Source: Pseudomonadota bacterium (lineage in GTDB: Bacteria > Pseudomonadota > Gammaproteobacteria > UBA5335). From it: DNA of 6,494 nucleotides. Shown here piece after piece: positions 1 to 6,494 of the stretch. The position numbers and the translations under genes were made by a program. Numbering within the stretch: position 1 is the stretch's first letter; every line of letters starts with the position of its first letter. Below the pieces are notes generated by a model that had not been told where the DNA came from, did no database searches, and saw nothing but the letters and a program-made list of their open reading frames with translations. The stretch lies in contig JAJXTQ010000119.1 of NCBI GenBank assembly GCA_021783685.1, positions 1 through 6,494 of the forward strand, read 5' to 3'.

Positions 1-1
1 G

Positions 2-853
2 CCCAAGACGCCGGCGGGAATGAGCAAGCTCATGGAAACGGCGGCCCGCCTCGCCGCACTCGAACCGGTCTACTTTTCGGTGACCTTCGGCGCCGGCGGG
101 TCCACCCGCGAACGAACGCTGGAAACGGTGCTGGCCTTGATGCACGAAACCGGCATCGAGGTCGCGCCCCACCTGTCCTGCATCGGGGCCACGGCCGACT
201 CCCTGCGCGACATGTTGCACCGCTACCAGGACGCCGGCATCCGGCGCCTGGTCGCCCTCCGCGGCGATCTGCCCTCCGGCATGGGCGATCCGGGCCCGTT
301 CCGTTACGCGCGGGACCTCGTGCGCTTCATTCGCAGCGAAACCGGCGATCACTTCCACATCGAGGTGGCGGCCTATCCGGAGATCCATCCCCAGGCGAGC
401 AGCGCGCGGGAGGATCTCGGACATTTTCGCGACAAGGTCGCCGCGGGGGCAGACGGGGCCATCACGCAGTACTTCTTCAACGCCGAGGCCTACGCACGCT
501 TTGTCGGTGAAGTCGCGGCGATGGGCGTGGATGTGCCGGTCACGCCGGGCATCATGCCCATCACCAGCCACGCACAGTTGATCCGGTTTTCGGACGCCTG
601 CGGCGCCGAGGTCCCCCGCTGGATCCGGCAACGGCTGGAAATCCTGGAAGCCGATGATTCGGCTCTCCGTGAATTCGGCAGCGACGTCGTCAGTCTGCTG
701 TGCCGCCAGTTGCGATCCCGCGGCGCGCCGGGGCTGCACTTCTACACCCTCAACCAGGCGGATCCCGCGCTCATGATCTGCGACCGGATGCGATCGCCGT
801 CCTTGACGACGTCAAATTCAACCTTTGCATTGACAGCGCCGATAATTCGGTAG
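2..853 (+). CDS. metF: 5,10-methylenetetrahydrofolate reductase, 5' end missing
   Basis: This FAD enzyme reduces 5,10-methylenetetrahydrofolate to 5-methyltetrahydrofolate, the methyl donor for methionine synthesis, in the cytoplasm. The reading frame is open from base 2 and begins PKTPAG, which is the family's FEFFPPKT motif cut by the window edge; about 10-30 residues, including the catalytic Glu region, lie upstream. The ATG at 20 is therefore internal. Family landmarks seen: VTFGAGGST (80-106), RGDLP (260-274), AAYPEIHP (368-391), ITQYFF (461-478) and the C-terminal HFYTLN (737-754). These align well with E. coli MetF from memory. After the usual end of the family (ICDRM, ending at 790) there are 20 further residues rich in Ser and Thr, encoded by less GC-rich DNA, which look like read-through into former intergenic sequence. 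Family assignment is secure. Whether the tail is natural is open. Confidence 0.96.
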   Translation, partial: PKTPAGMSKLMETAARLAALEPVYFSVTFGAGGSTRERTLETVLALMHETGIEVAPHLSCIGATADSLRDMLHRYQDAGIRRLVALRGDLPSGMGDPGPFRYARDLVRFIRSETGDHFHIEVAAYPEIHPQASSAREDLGHFRDKVAAGADGAITQYFFNAEAYARFVGEVAAMGVDVPVTPGIMPITSHAQLIRFSDACGAEVPRWIRQRLEILEADDSALREFGSDVVSLLCRQLRSRGAPGLHFYTLNQADPALMICDRMRSPSLTTSNSTFALTAPIIR

Positions 854-856
854 GGT
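830..856 (+). promoter_or_regulatory. possible sigma-70 promoter for the 899 gene
   Basis: A perfect -35 hexamer TTGACA (830-835) is followed after 15 bases by TAGGGT (851-856), a three-of-six match to the -10 consensus. It sits just upstream of the gene starting at 899 and overlaps the 3' tail of metF. The spacer is two bases short and the -10 is weak, so this is only a candidate. A GATAAT at 841-846 is only five bases from the -35 and cannot pair with it. Confidence 0.3.
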
Positions 857-898
857 CTCCGACGACCCGACGACACCGATCCTGACAAGGCGCTGACA

Positions 899-1858
899 AT
901 GACATCCCTGGAATGGCTGATTCCCATGGGCGCACTGATGGCAGGCATCCCGCTGGGATGGGCCTTCAGTCGTGCCGCCGCTTCCCGCAAGGCCGCCCCC
1001 GACAGCGCGACAACGGCACGGGCAGACGATGCCAATCCGCGCTGGATGGCGATGTACGCGCTGGCCAACGGCAGCCGCGATCGAGCCGCGTTCATCCTGG
1101 AGCAGCACGTGGAGACCGCCCGCAACTACCACCCCGACGACTGGGTGATGCTGCTCGACATCCACCACGGCAGCGGGCATCGGGATCGGTTCGACGCCCT
1201 CGGCCAGAAATATGCGGACCGCTCTGGCACCGCCGCGCCCACGTTCAACGACTGGAAACAACTCTACCCCGACGGATCGGGGCTGAATCGCCGCCACCCG
1301 AAGTTGCTCGAGTTGTTCGGTGGATTGCCGGACCGCGAAGCGCAGCGCAAATTCCTCGCCAATCTGACCGCAGACAGCAACCGGCCCGGCCGCCCCGCCT
1401 TCACCTTGGCGGAAGCCGAGGAACTGCTGAAGCTGCGCGCGCGCCTCAATCCAAAGCCCACTCCCAGCCTGACGCTGACCCAGTCCCGCACGCTGGCGGT
1501 GGCGGACACTGCCGCGACGGGTGCGGTGCCGCCGATGCACTCGTCCGGAATCCAGATCCCGCCGCGCCCTCCTCTGGGCCGTACCGGCTCCCAGCCCGTC
1601 CAGCTCGCCACGCCGGCGCCGACGGCGAGCGATCCGCGGTGCGCACTGGAGCGACTGTTTCCGCGCATCGCCGACAAGATCGCCGAAACATGGCCGCGAG
1701 CGGATTGCGCGCGGTATATCGACTCTCTCCTCGTGGACACGCGCGGCGGCCGTCAGGGATTTCCGCCCGAGGTCGTCTCAGAGCTTTTCCTCCTGCATGC
1801 CTTGCTGGACGATCATCGCCCCAGTCAGCGCGATCGCTGGGATGGCTCGGTTCGCTAG
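899..1858 (+). CDS. membrane-anchored conserved protein, FimV-like repeat region, function unknown
   Basis: A 319-residue protein. Residues about 4-23 (LEWLIPMGALMAGIPLGWAF) form one hydrophobic N-terminal helix followed by Arg, so it is probably an inner-membrane anchor with the bulk of the protein outside the bilayer. Residues about 47-125 read like a helical TPR-type unit: an RAAFILEQHVE helix, then DDWVMLLDIHHGSG and RFDALGQKYADRSGT. This pattern resembles the TPR-like units of FimV-type and related proteobacterial proteins. Residues about 180-245 are a low-complexity Pro/Thr/Ala linker. A compact C-terminal domain (about 248-307) contains RYIDSLLVDTRGGRQGFPPE, a pattern I have seen in uncharacterised proteobacterial proteins. 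The ATG at 899 is chosen because it places the anchor at the N terminus and has AAGG (887-890) eight bases upstream. It starts 45 bases after metF. No enzyme motif is visible. A scaffold or pilus/cell-envelope assembly role is inference only. Confidence 0.8.
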   Translation: MTSLEWLIPMGALMAGIPLGWAFSRAAASRKAAPDSATTARADDANPRWMAMYALANGSRDRAAFILEQHVETARNYHPDDWVMLLDIHHGSGHRDRFDALGQKYADRSGTAAPTFNDWKQLYPDGSGLNRRHPKLLELFGGLPDREAQRKFLANLTADSNRPGRPAFTLAEAEELLKLRARLNPKPTPSLTLTQSRTLAVADTAATGAVPPMHSSGIQIPPRPPLGRTGSQPVQLATPAPTASDPRCALERLFPRIADKIAETWPRADCARYIDSLLVDTRGGRQGFPPEVVSELFLLHALLDDHRPSQRDRWDGSVR

Positions 1859-2216
1859 CGACGCCCGCGCCACGCTGCCCTGACCGTTGCCGCTCGAGGC
1901 GCGGGGCAGGGATGCCGGGCCAAGGGGATCCGAGTCGGAAGCCCCCTCACCGATGCGGACAACCATCGACGAGCCCCCCGCAAGGATCTGACGCTTCCGC
2001 GCAACTACCGACCCAATGCAAACCGCTTCACGGGGTTACGCACGGCGCTCGATGGCCCCAAGGCGATGCCCCTCCGACCAACCCCTTGCAAGCCGCCTGT
2101 CGGGACGCTCTCTCGAAGGAAGCGCCAGCCTGAAACATTTCCTTCACACCACAGTACTACCCAGGAATTATCATGGCCCAGTCTCGACGAGGATTGCCCA
2201 TTTTCTGCGTCAACCT

Positions 2217-2231
2217 GCACTAAATAGGTGC
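2217..2231. promoter_or_regulatory. NtrC-like enhancer site (GCAC-N7-GTGC)
   Basis: The sequence GCACTAAATAGGTGC is a perfect GCAC-N7-GTGC dyad, the same half-sites and spacing as the NtrC sites upstream of enteric glnA. Its centre (2224) lies about 143 bases before the transcription start predicted from the sigma-54 motif at 2341-2356, a normal distance for an enhancer-binding protein. Only one such site is seen, whereas NtrC promoters usually have two, and a match of eight fixed bases can occur by chance. Binding by NtrC itself is inference. Confidence 0.4.
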
Positions 2232-2268
2232 CGAGCCACGGAGCCGATTCGAACCAAGCTTTCTTCAG

Positions 2269-2287
2269 CACCCACACGGGATGGGTG
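2269..2287. repeat. inverted repeat CACCCA-N7-TGGGTG
   Basis: Perfect 6-bp arms (2269-2274 and 2282-2287) flank a 7-base centre, and one more G-T wobble pair is possible in RNA. The dyad is centred about 89 bases before the predicted sigma-54 start, between the NtrC-like site and the promoter. It could be a regulator site. No T-run follows, so it is not a terminator. It does not match the GCAC-N7-GTGC pattern. Confidence 0.4.
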
Positions 2288-2340
2288 TTCACACGCAGAT
2301 CGCGCATCCCGGGGGCGGCTGGAGGACACAGGGGTATTCA

Positions 2341-2356
2341 AGGCACCGCTCTTGCT
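2341..2356 (+). promoter_or_regulatory. candidate sigma-54 (-24/-12) promoter of the glycosyltransferase operon
   Basis: AGGCACCGCTCTTGCT matches the RpoN consensus TGGCACG-N4-TTGCW at the invariant GG (2342-2343) and GC (2354-2355), which are exactly ten bases apart. The flanking CAC and TT/T bases also match; the mismatches are A for the first T and C for the G after GGCAC. Transcription would start near 2367, leaving about 57 bases of leader before the ATG at 2424. The NtrC-like dyad upstream at a suitable distance strengthens the call. The TTGCT part also belongs to an inverted repeat, so the resemblance could have another cause. Confidence 0.5.
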
Positions 2357-2374
2357 ACCGATACACCGGTAGCA
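2353..2374. repeat. 8-bp perfect inverted repeat over the predicted transcription start
   Basis: TGCTACCG (2353-2360) and CGGTAGCA (2367-2374) are perfect complements around a 6-base centre ATACAC. The left arm overlaps the -12 element of the candidate sigma-54 promoter and the right arm covers the predicted start. It could be a repressor operator, or, if transcription starts further upstream, a leader hairpin. No T-run follows. The spacing does not fit a lux-type box (see rejected items). Confidence 0.5.
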
Positions 2375-2409
2375 CTCGCGGGATCGCCGCACAACGGCGT
2401 TTGCGGAAC

Positions 2410-2414
2410 AGGAG
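2410..2414 (+). promoter_or_regulatory. ribosome binding site of the glycosyltransferase
   Basis: AGGAG lies nine bases before the ATG at 2424. It is the strongest Shine-Dalgarno sequence in the window and supports that start. Confidence 0.75.
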
Positions 2415-2423
2415 CGACAAGCA

Positions 2424-3692
2424 ATGGCAAAAGTCGTGTATTTCAACCTGCCGGGAGCGACGGGTCATATCAACCCCGCAGTCGGCATCGTGTCCGAGTT
2501 GATCCGTCGGGGCGAAAAGGTGATCTTCTACGCCGACCCCGCCGCCGCGGTGAAGTTTGCAGCCCTGGGCGCCGACGCCAGAGACTATCGCCAGTGGTCG
2601 AACTACGACCATCATCCCGACATCGCAGCCGACCTTGTAGCCATCGGCATCGAATTGTTCGAGATGACCGAACAGTGTCTGCTGGGACTGCTGCGCGAGC
2701 TTCAGGAAGATCGGCCTGACTACATCATCTACGATAGTTGCGCCCCGTGGGGGCCGATTCTGGCGGACCGGCTTGGCATCCCATCCATCAAGATCGTCAC
2801 CCACATCCTGTGGACGACGCGGATGACGCTCGATCCCCGTCACTGGATGAATGTCGACGTGCTCTCCATGATTCCGCGCACCTGTCGACTCGAAAGCCAG
2901 ATCCGCGCGGCCGGGCTGGCCATCGGCGTGCGTCGCCGTTTTCGGGACATGCTCGACAGTCTCGGCCTGCCGCGGCAAAGCCTGCTCGAGGACACCCTGA
3001 AGGTGTTTCGACGGCCCCGGGAACTGACCATCTGCGTCACCTCGGCGCAGTACCAGCCGTATTCGGCCCGGATGGGCGACCAAGTCCATTTCGTCGGCGC
3101 ATCGGCCCCGGAGAATCGGGATGATCAAGCGTTTCAGCGCCGAGCCGATAGCGCGCAGCCCTTGATCTATATCTCTCTGGGCAGCGTCCACAACCAGAAA
3201 CTCGATTTCTACCGGCAGTGCCTGTCGGCGTTTGCCGACCTGCCCTGCGAGGTCGCCATGTCGGTCGGCAAACAGACCGACATGGCCGAACTCGGCGATA
3301 TCCCGGCGAACATCCACGTGTATCCCTGGGTGCCCCAGCTCAAGGTGCTCCAACAGGCCAGTCTGTTCATCAGCCATGGCGGCATGAACAGCATCAACGA
3401 GAGCCTGCTGTTCGGCGTCCCCCTGTTGATGGTGCCGCAGCAGATCGAGCAGGCTTACAGCGCCCGCCGCATCCAGCAACTGGGTGCTGGCCGCTGCCTG
3501 CGCCCGGGGCGGGTCACGCCGGCACGCCTGCGCGAGATGAGCAGCGCGATGCTGGCCGATGCGTCTTACCGGGAACAGGCGAAGGTGCTTGGTGAATCGG
3601 TGCGCGCCGGCGGGCACCAGCGCGCTGCGCAGTTGATCCTTCAACACATCCATGGCGCCGAACGACTCGGCCAGCGCGTGCTGGCGGCATGA
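2424..3692 (+). CDS. macrolide-type (MGT family, GT1) glycosyltransferase
   Basis: A 422-residue cytoplasmic GT-B enzyme that should move a sugar from a nucleotide sugar, typically a UDP-sugar, to a small, often hydrophobic acceptor. The N-terminal acceptor domain opens with GATGHINP (residues 11-18); His15 aligns with the catalytic base of MGT enzymes such as Bacillus YjiC. YDSCAPWG (103-110) is a further family motif. The C-terminal donor domain shows SLGS (251-254), YPWVPQ (300-305), SHGGMNSINE (317-326) and PQQIEQ (338-343), the nucleotide-sugar-binding signature with its terminal Glu/Gln pair. From memory the C-terminal half aligns closely with Streptomyces OleD. The length is normal and no key residue is missing. 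It is the first gene of a likely three-gene unit with a sulfotransferase and a VTT membrane protein. A candidate sigma-54 promoter lies upstream. The acceptor cannot be read from sequence; a lipid, carotenoid-like or polyketide-like molecule are all possible. Confidence 0.93.
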   Translation: MAKVVYFNLPGATGHINPAVGIVSELIRRGEKVIFYADPAAAVKFAALGADARDYRQWSNYDHHPDIAADLVAIGIELFEMTEQCLLGLLRELQEDRPDYIIYDSCAPWGPILADRLGIPSIKIVTHILWTTRMTLDPRHWMNVDVLSMIPRTCRLESQIRAAGLAIGVRRRFRDMLDSLGLPRQSLLEDTLKVFRRPRELTICVTSAQYQPYSARMGDQVHFVGASAPENRDDQAFQRRADSAQPLIYISLGSVHNQKLDFYRQCLSAFADLPCEVAMSVGKQTDMAELGDIPANIHVYPWVPQLKVLQQASLFISHGGMNSINESLLFGVPLLMVPQQIEQAYSARRIQQLGAGRCLRPGRVTPARLREMSSAMLADASYREQAKVLGESVRAGGHQRAAQLILQHIHGAERLGQRVLAA

Positions 3693-3704
3693 GCCACACC
3701 CTGC

Positions 3705-3729
3705 ACGGGACGGCCACCGGCCGTCCCGT
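3705..3729 (+). terminator. strong stem-loop after the glycosyltransferase
   Basis: A perfect 11-bp, GC-rich stem (3705-3715 with 3719-3729) closes a 3-base loop, starting 12 bases after the glycosyltransferase stop codon. No T-run follows directly, so it is not a classic intrinsic terminator. It may instead stabilise the 3' end, give partial termination, or set different levels of the upstream and downstream genes. Confidence 0.4.
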
Positions 3730-3785
3730 CACTCACAGTGCCGCGATTGCGACTAAAATAATAAATTTGTTCAGGCGAGATCATC

Positions 3786-4808
3786 ATGAAGTTACCGATC
3801 GATCCGGGGTTCCCCGCTCCCGGTGAAGATGGCCCGTTTCTGCCCCAACTCACCTCGACCGTTGCCAGGCCCGTGTTCATCATGGGGTTGCACCGCTCGG
3901 GCACGACGTTCCTCTACGACTCACTGGCGCGCTGTTTTCCATTGGCCAATCTCAGTCTGTACCACCTCTTCTATTACGACCGACTCCTGAAGAATCACGC
4001 CGAGGGCGGCGAGCACCGTGACCGTGATCGGCTGAACGCACTGTTTCGAGGACTGGGAATCACCGATCGCAAGCTCGATGCCGTGTATGTGGACGATCGC
4101 ATGGTCGAGGAATACGGCTGGATGCTGCGCAACCACAGCTTCAGCATGAAAGTAACTTCACGCAACCAGTTGTTTTTGCATGAGGTGTGCCGAAAGTTGC
4201 AGGTCGTCACCCCCGGGGCCCAAGCCGTGTTGCTGAAGAACCCTTGGGACACGGGCAATGCCCGTAACATCCTGGAATGGTTTCCCAATGCACGATTCAT
4301 CTACATTACGCGCGATCCCATCTACATCCTCAACAGCCAGATCAACGCCGCGATTTCCCTGCTTTCCGGGAGCCAGCCCTTCCAGACCCTGCTGGTCGAC
4401 AACTTCAGGACCGTGTTCGGCAAATGCAGCCGGAGCGCCGTCTATGCCGGCTGGAAGCTGCTGCGGGGCGTCAAGGTGCTGACCGGAAACCGGCCTTTTG
4501 AAGCCGTCATTCGACCATTCGCGGCGAAGGCGGTCGAGCGGCAACTGGCAGCCTACTACCGCGATCTGGAAGAGCTGCCCCCCGAGAGCGTCTATGCGCT
4601 CGACTATCAGTCCTTCAACGAGCGTCCGCAGGATCATCTGCGAGCGTTGGCGGTCTTCCTCGATCTGCCGTTCGTCACGGATCCCGGCCAGATCCAGCCA
4701 AAGCCGCGCAAAGGTCATCTCAAGGGACCTCTTCAGGACTACGAGCCGCGCTTCATGAACCGCCTCAAGCAGCGAATCCCGCAACTGCTGCGTTCATCGC
4801 AACCTTGA
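3786..4808 (+). CDS. PAPS-dependent sulfotransferase (Sulfotransfer_3-like)
   Basis: A 340-residue enzyme expected to transfer sulfate from 3'-phosphoadenylyl sulfate to a hydroxyl or amine of a carbohydrate, lipid or small molecule. The 5'-phosphosulfate loop is FIMGLHRSGTTFLYDSL (residues 31-47, core GLHRSGTT 34-41). The 3'-phosphate region is FIYITRDPIYILNSQ (171-185), with Arg176 and Ser184 as the expected ligands. LLKNPWD, with Lys151, lies before it, as in Sulfotransfer_3 proteins. No signal peptide is evident, so it probably acts in the cytoplasm, where PAPS is available. The ATG at 3786 follows a modest AGGCGAGA (3773-3780). The 93-base gap from the glycosyltransferase holds a hairpin and then an AT-rich patch (3754-3768) including TAAAAT without a clear -35. 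It may be co-transcribed or have its own weak promoter. The substrate is unknown; a glycoside made by the neighbouring enzyme is the obvious candidate by context. Confidence 0.92.
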   Translation: MKLPIDPGFPAPGEDGPFLPQLTSTVARPVFIMGLHRSGTTFLYDSLARCFPLANLSLYHLFYYDRLLKNHAEGGEHRDRDRLNALFRGLGITDRKLDAVYVDDRMVEEYGWMLRNHSFSMKVTSRNQLFLHEVCRKLQVVTPGAQAVLLKNPWDTGNARNILEWFPNARFIYITRDPIYILNSQINAAISLLSGSQPFQTLLVDNFRTVFGKCSRSAVYAGWKLLRGVKVLTGNRPFEAVIRPFAAKAVERQLAAYYRDLEELPPESVYALDYQSFNERPQDHLRALAVFLDLPFVTDPGQIQPKPRKGHLKGPLQDYEPRFMNRLKQRIPQLLRSSQP

Positions 4809-4816
4809 GAAAATCG

Positions 4817-5539
4817 ATGGCGGGCACATCGAGCGCCGACAATTCACGGCCATCGCGGCGCCGATGGCGCCGGGCCTTGCTGATGCTGTCGGTCATCATG
4901 GTGGTCGTCATCGTCGGGCGCCGGATCGGCGCGGACTTCACCGGGAACCGCATCGCCGATGTTCTGGACTGGATACGCAGTCATCATGCGGCCGTGTCTC
5001 CGTTCGGTCCGTTGGCGTTCTATGCCGCGGGCTCCGCCATTATCGTCGCCAACGTGCCGGCCATCGTCGTCATCGCCTGTGCCGCGGTGCTCTATGGCAG
5101 CGCCGGCGCGGCGGTGATGGGCATGGCCTGTCTGCTGACCGCGGCGGTCATCATCCACTCGGTCAGCCGGGTATACGGGCGCACGCTGATCGCGCCCCAC
5201 CTCGAACGATTCCTGCCCATGCTCGAGCGTCACTTCGCACAGCGCGGACTGCACACCGTCGCGCTGGCGCGATTGATGTTCTTTGCCTTTCCGCCGAGCA
5301 ATTGGGCCCTCGCCGTCATGAACATCCGGCTGCGCGACTATCTGTTGGGCACCTTCCTCGGCGCCATCCCGCATGTGATCATGTGGGCTTGGGCCGGTGT
5401 CGCGGCGGTGGACATGCTGAGCGGCCGGACGAGGTTCTCGTGGAGCGACCCCGGGGTATGGGGTCCCCTCGCCGCAGGCACCGCCCTGACCGCCTTGAGC
5501 GTCCTGCTGCAGCGTCGCACCCGCCGCCCTGCGGCTTGA
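4817..5539 (+). CDS. VTT/DedA-like (TVP38/TMEM64-type) multi-pass membrane protein
   Basis: A 240-residue inner-membrane protein. A basic N-terminal segment (residues 11-19) precedes helix 1 (about 20-34). Further hydrophobic stretches lie at about 62-94, 97-117, 176-200 and 212-231. The VTT (SNARE-associated) core shows the expected features: a hydrophobic re-entrant-like stretch ending AAVLYGSAGAAVMG (89-102), then LARLMFFAFPPSNWALAVMN (150-169) with Arg152 and Pro159/Pro160, and GTFLGAIPH (178-186). Bacterial DedA-superfamily members, and the related eukaryotic TMEM41B and VMP1, include lipid transporters or scramblases; the role here is inferred. The ATG at 4817 is preferred, with GAGA a few bases upstream. 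A TTG at 4805 overlaps the sulfotransferase stop as TTGA and would add four residues. Either way it is tightly coupled to the sulfotransferase gene, which suggests a shared task. Confidence 0.85.
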   Translation: MAGTSSADNSRPSRRRWRRALLMLSVIMVVVIVGRRIGADFTGNRIADVLDWIRSHHAAVSPFGPLAFYAAGSAIIVANVPAIVVIACAAVLYGSAGAAVMGMACLLTAAVIIHSVSRVYGRTLIAPHLERFLPMLERHFAQRGLHTVALARLMFFAFPPSNWALAVMNIRLRDYLLGTFLGAIPHVIMWAWAGVAAVDMLSGRTRFSWSDPGVWGPLAAGTALTALSVLLQRRTRRPAA

Positions 5540-5595
5540 CCCCGCGCGAGGCCTGGGCGAGTCTGGACACTGGCCATTGAGCGAGTCCTTTCCCC

Positions 5596-6494
<899 letters not shown>

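Larger units (their letters stand above)
1859..2423. other. 565-base intergenic region, probable control region of the glycosyltransferase operon
   Basis: No convincing gene lies here. Open frames occur on both strands (for example 2016-2372 + and 2005-2307 -), but they lack recognisable domains and convincing ribosome sites and overlap one another. Base composition is less GC-rich between about 2130 and 2280 than in the flanking genes. Near the left end CTGCCC (1875-1880) can pair with GGGCAG (1904-1909) around a short inner stem (1889-1891 with 1898-1900). This could end transcription of the preceding gene, but no T-run follows. The right half holds the regulatory motifs listed separately. 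The segment 1910-2200 is unexplained. It may be a degraded gene or a repeat, but I see no transposase or terminal repeats. Confidence 0.6.

Noticed and set aside
913..2133. A 406-codon + strand frame running through the 899-1858 gene into the spacer
   Set aside because: Its product is Arg/Pro/Gly/Ala-rich low-complexity sequence typical of a shifted frame. The 899 frame has a membrane anchor and family-like domains.
2243..2270. GATTCGAACC, resembling the T-loop of a tRNA on the - strand
   Set aside because: The flanking bases do not form the T-stem (G52 would face G62), and no acceptor, D or anticodon arm is present.
2005..2372. Overlapping 100-118 codon frames on both strands in the spacer
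   Set aside because: No clear ribosome sites or domains, mutual overlap, and they run into the promoter motifs. I cannot support either as a gene.
2353..2374. A lux-type quorum-sensing box (CT-N12-AG dyad)
   Set aside because: The CT and AG are separated by 14 bases, not 12, and the outer bases do not fit. No LuxR or LuxI gene is in the window.
2355..3653. A 432-codon open frame on the - strand, longer than the + strand gene it overlaps
   Set aside because: It is antisense to the glycosyltransferase, which has complete GT1 motifs and a strong ribosome site. The - strand product has no recognisable domain and is explained by GC-rich codon bias.
3736..3751. A second sigma-54 motif before the sulfotransferase, suggested by TTGC at 3747-3750
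   Set aside because: The position where the invariant GG should lie reads AG, and TGGCAC is absent.
4864..5580. A 238-codon + strand frame inside the VTT gene
   Set aside because: Its product is a His/Arg/Pro-rich shadow without motifs. The overlapping frame encodes a coherent membrane protein with VTT features.

Overview
This 6,494-base window is GC-rich and densely coded on the + strand. The gene content and style (MetF, a FimV-like anchored protein, a 24/12 promoter motif) suggest a proteobacterium, most likely beta or gamma. The sequence does not allow a firmer placement. Five protein genes are well supported, plus one conserved but unassigned gene. Both edges cut through genes: metF lacks its 5' end and the DUF255 gene lacks its 3' end.

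Layout. (1) Positions 2-853 hold methylenetetrahydrofolate reductase (metF) of one-carbon and methionine metabolism, with an odd C-terminal tail. (2) Positions 899-1858 hold a membrane-anchored protein with a helical-repeat-like region, a proline-rich linker and a compact C-terminal domain, of unknown function. (3) Positions 1859-2423 are a 565-base non-coding stretch. It carries a GCAC-N7-GTGC dyad like an NtrC site, a second dyad, a good match to a sigma-54 (-24/-12) promoter and an 8-bp inverted repeat across the predicted transcription start. (4) Positions 2424-5539 hold three genes in a row: a macrolide-type (MGT, GT1) glycosyltransferase, a PAPS-dependent sulfotransferase and a VTT/DedA-like multi-pass membrane protein. 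The last two are nearly fused. (5) From 5596 to the right edge lies a thioredoxin-fold DUF255 (YyaL/SPATA20-like) protein.

How the genes may work together (inference). The glycosyltransferase, sulfotransferase and VTT protein look like one small pathway. A small, probably lipophilic acceptor would be glycosylated, the product or a related molecule sulfated, and a membrane protein from a superfamily with known lipid-scrambling members would help place or move it. If the upstream motifs are functional, the pathway would be switched on by a sigma-54 enhancer-binding activator, possibly the nitrogen regulator NtrC. This candidate regulated sulfoglycoside or sulfoglycolipid module is the most interesting thing in the window. 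metF, the anchored protein and the DUF255 protein look like unrelated neighbours.
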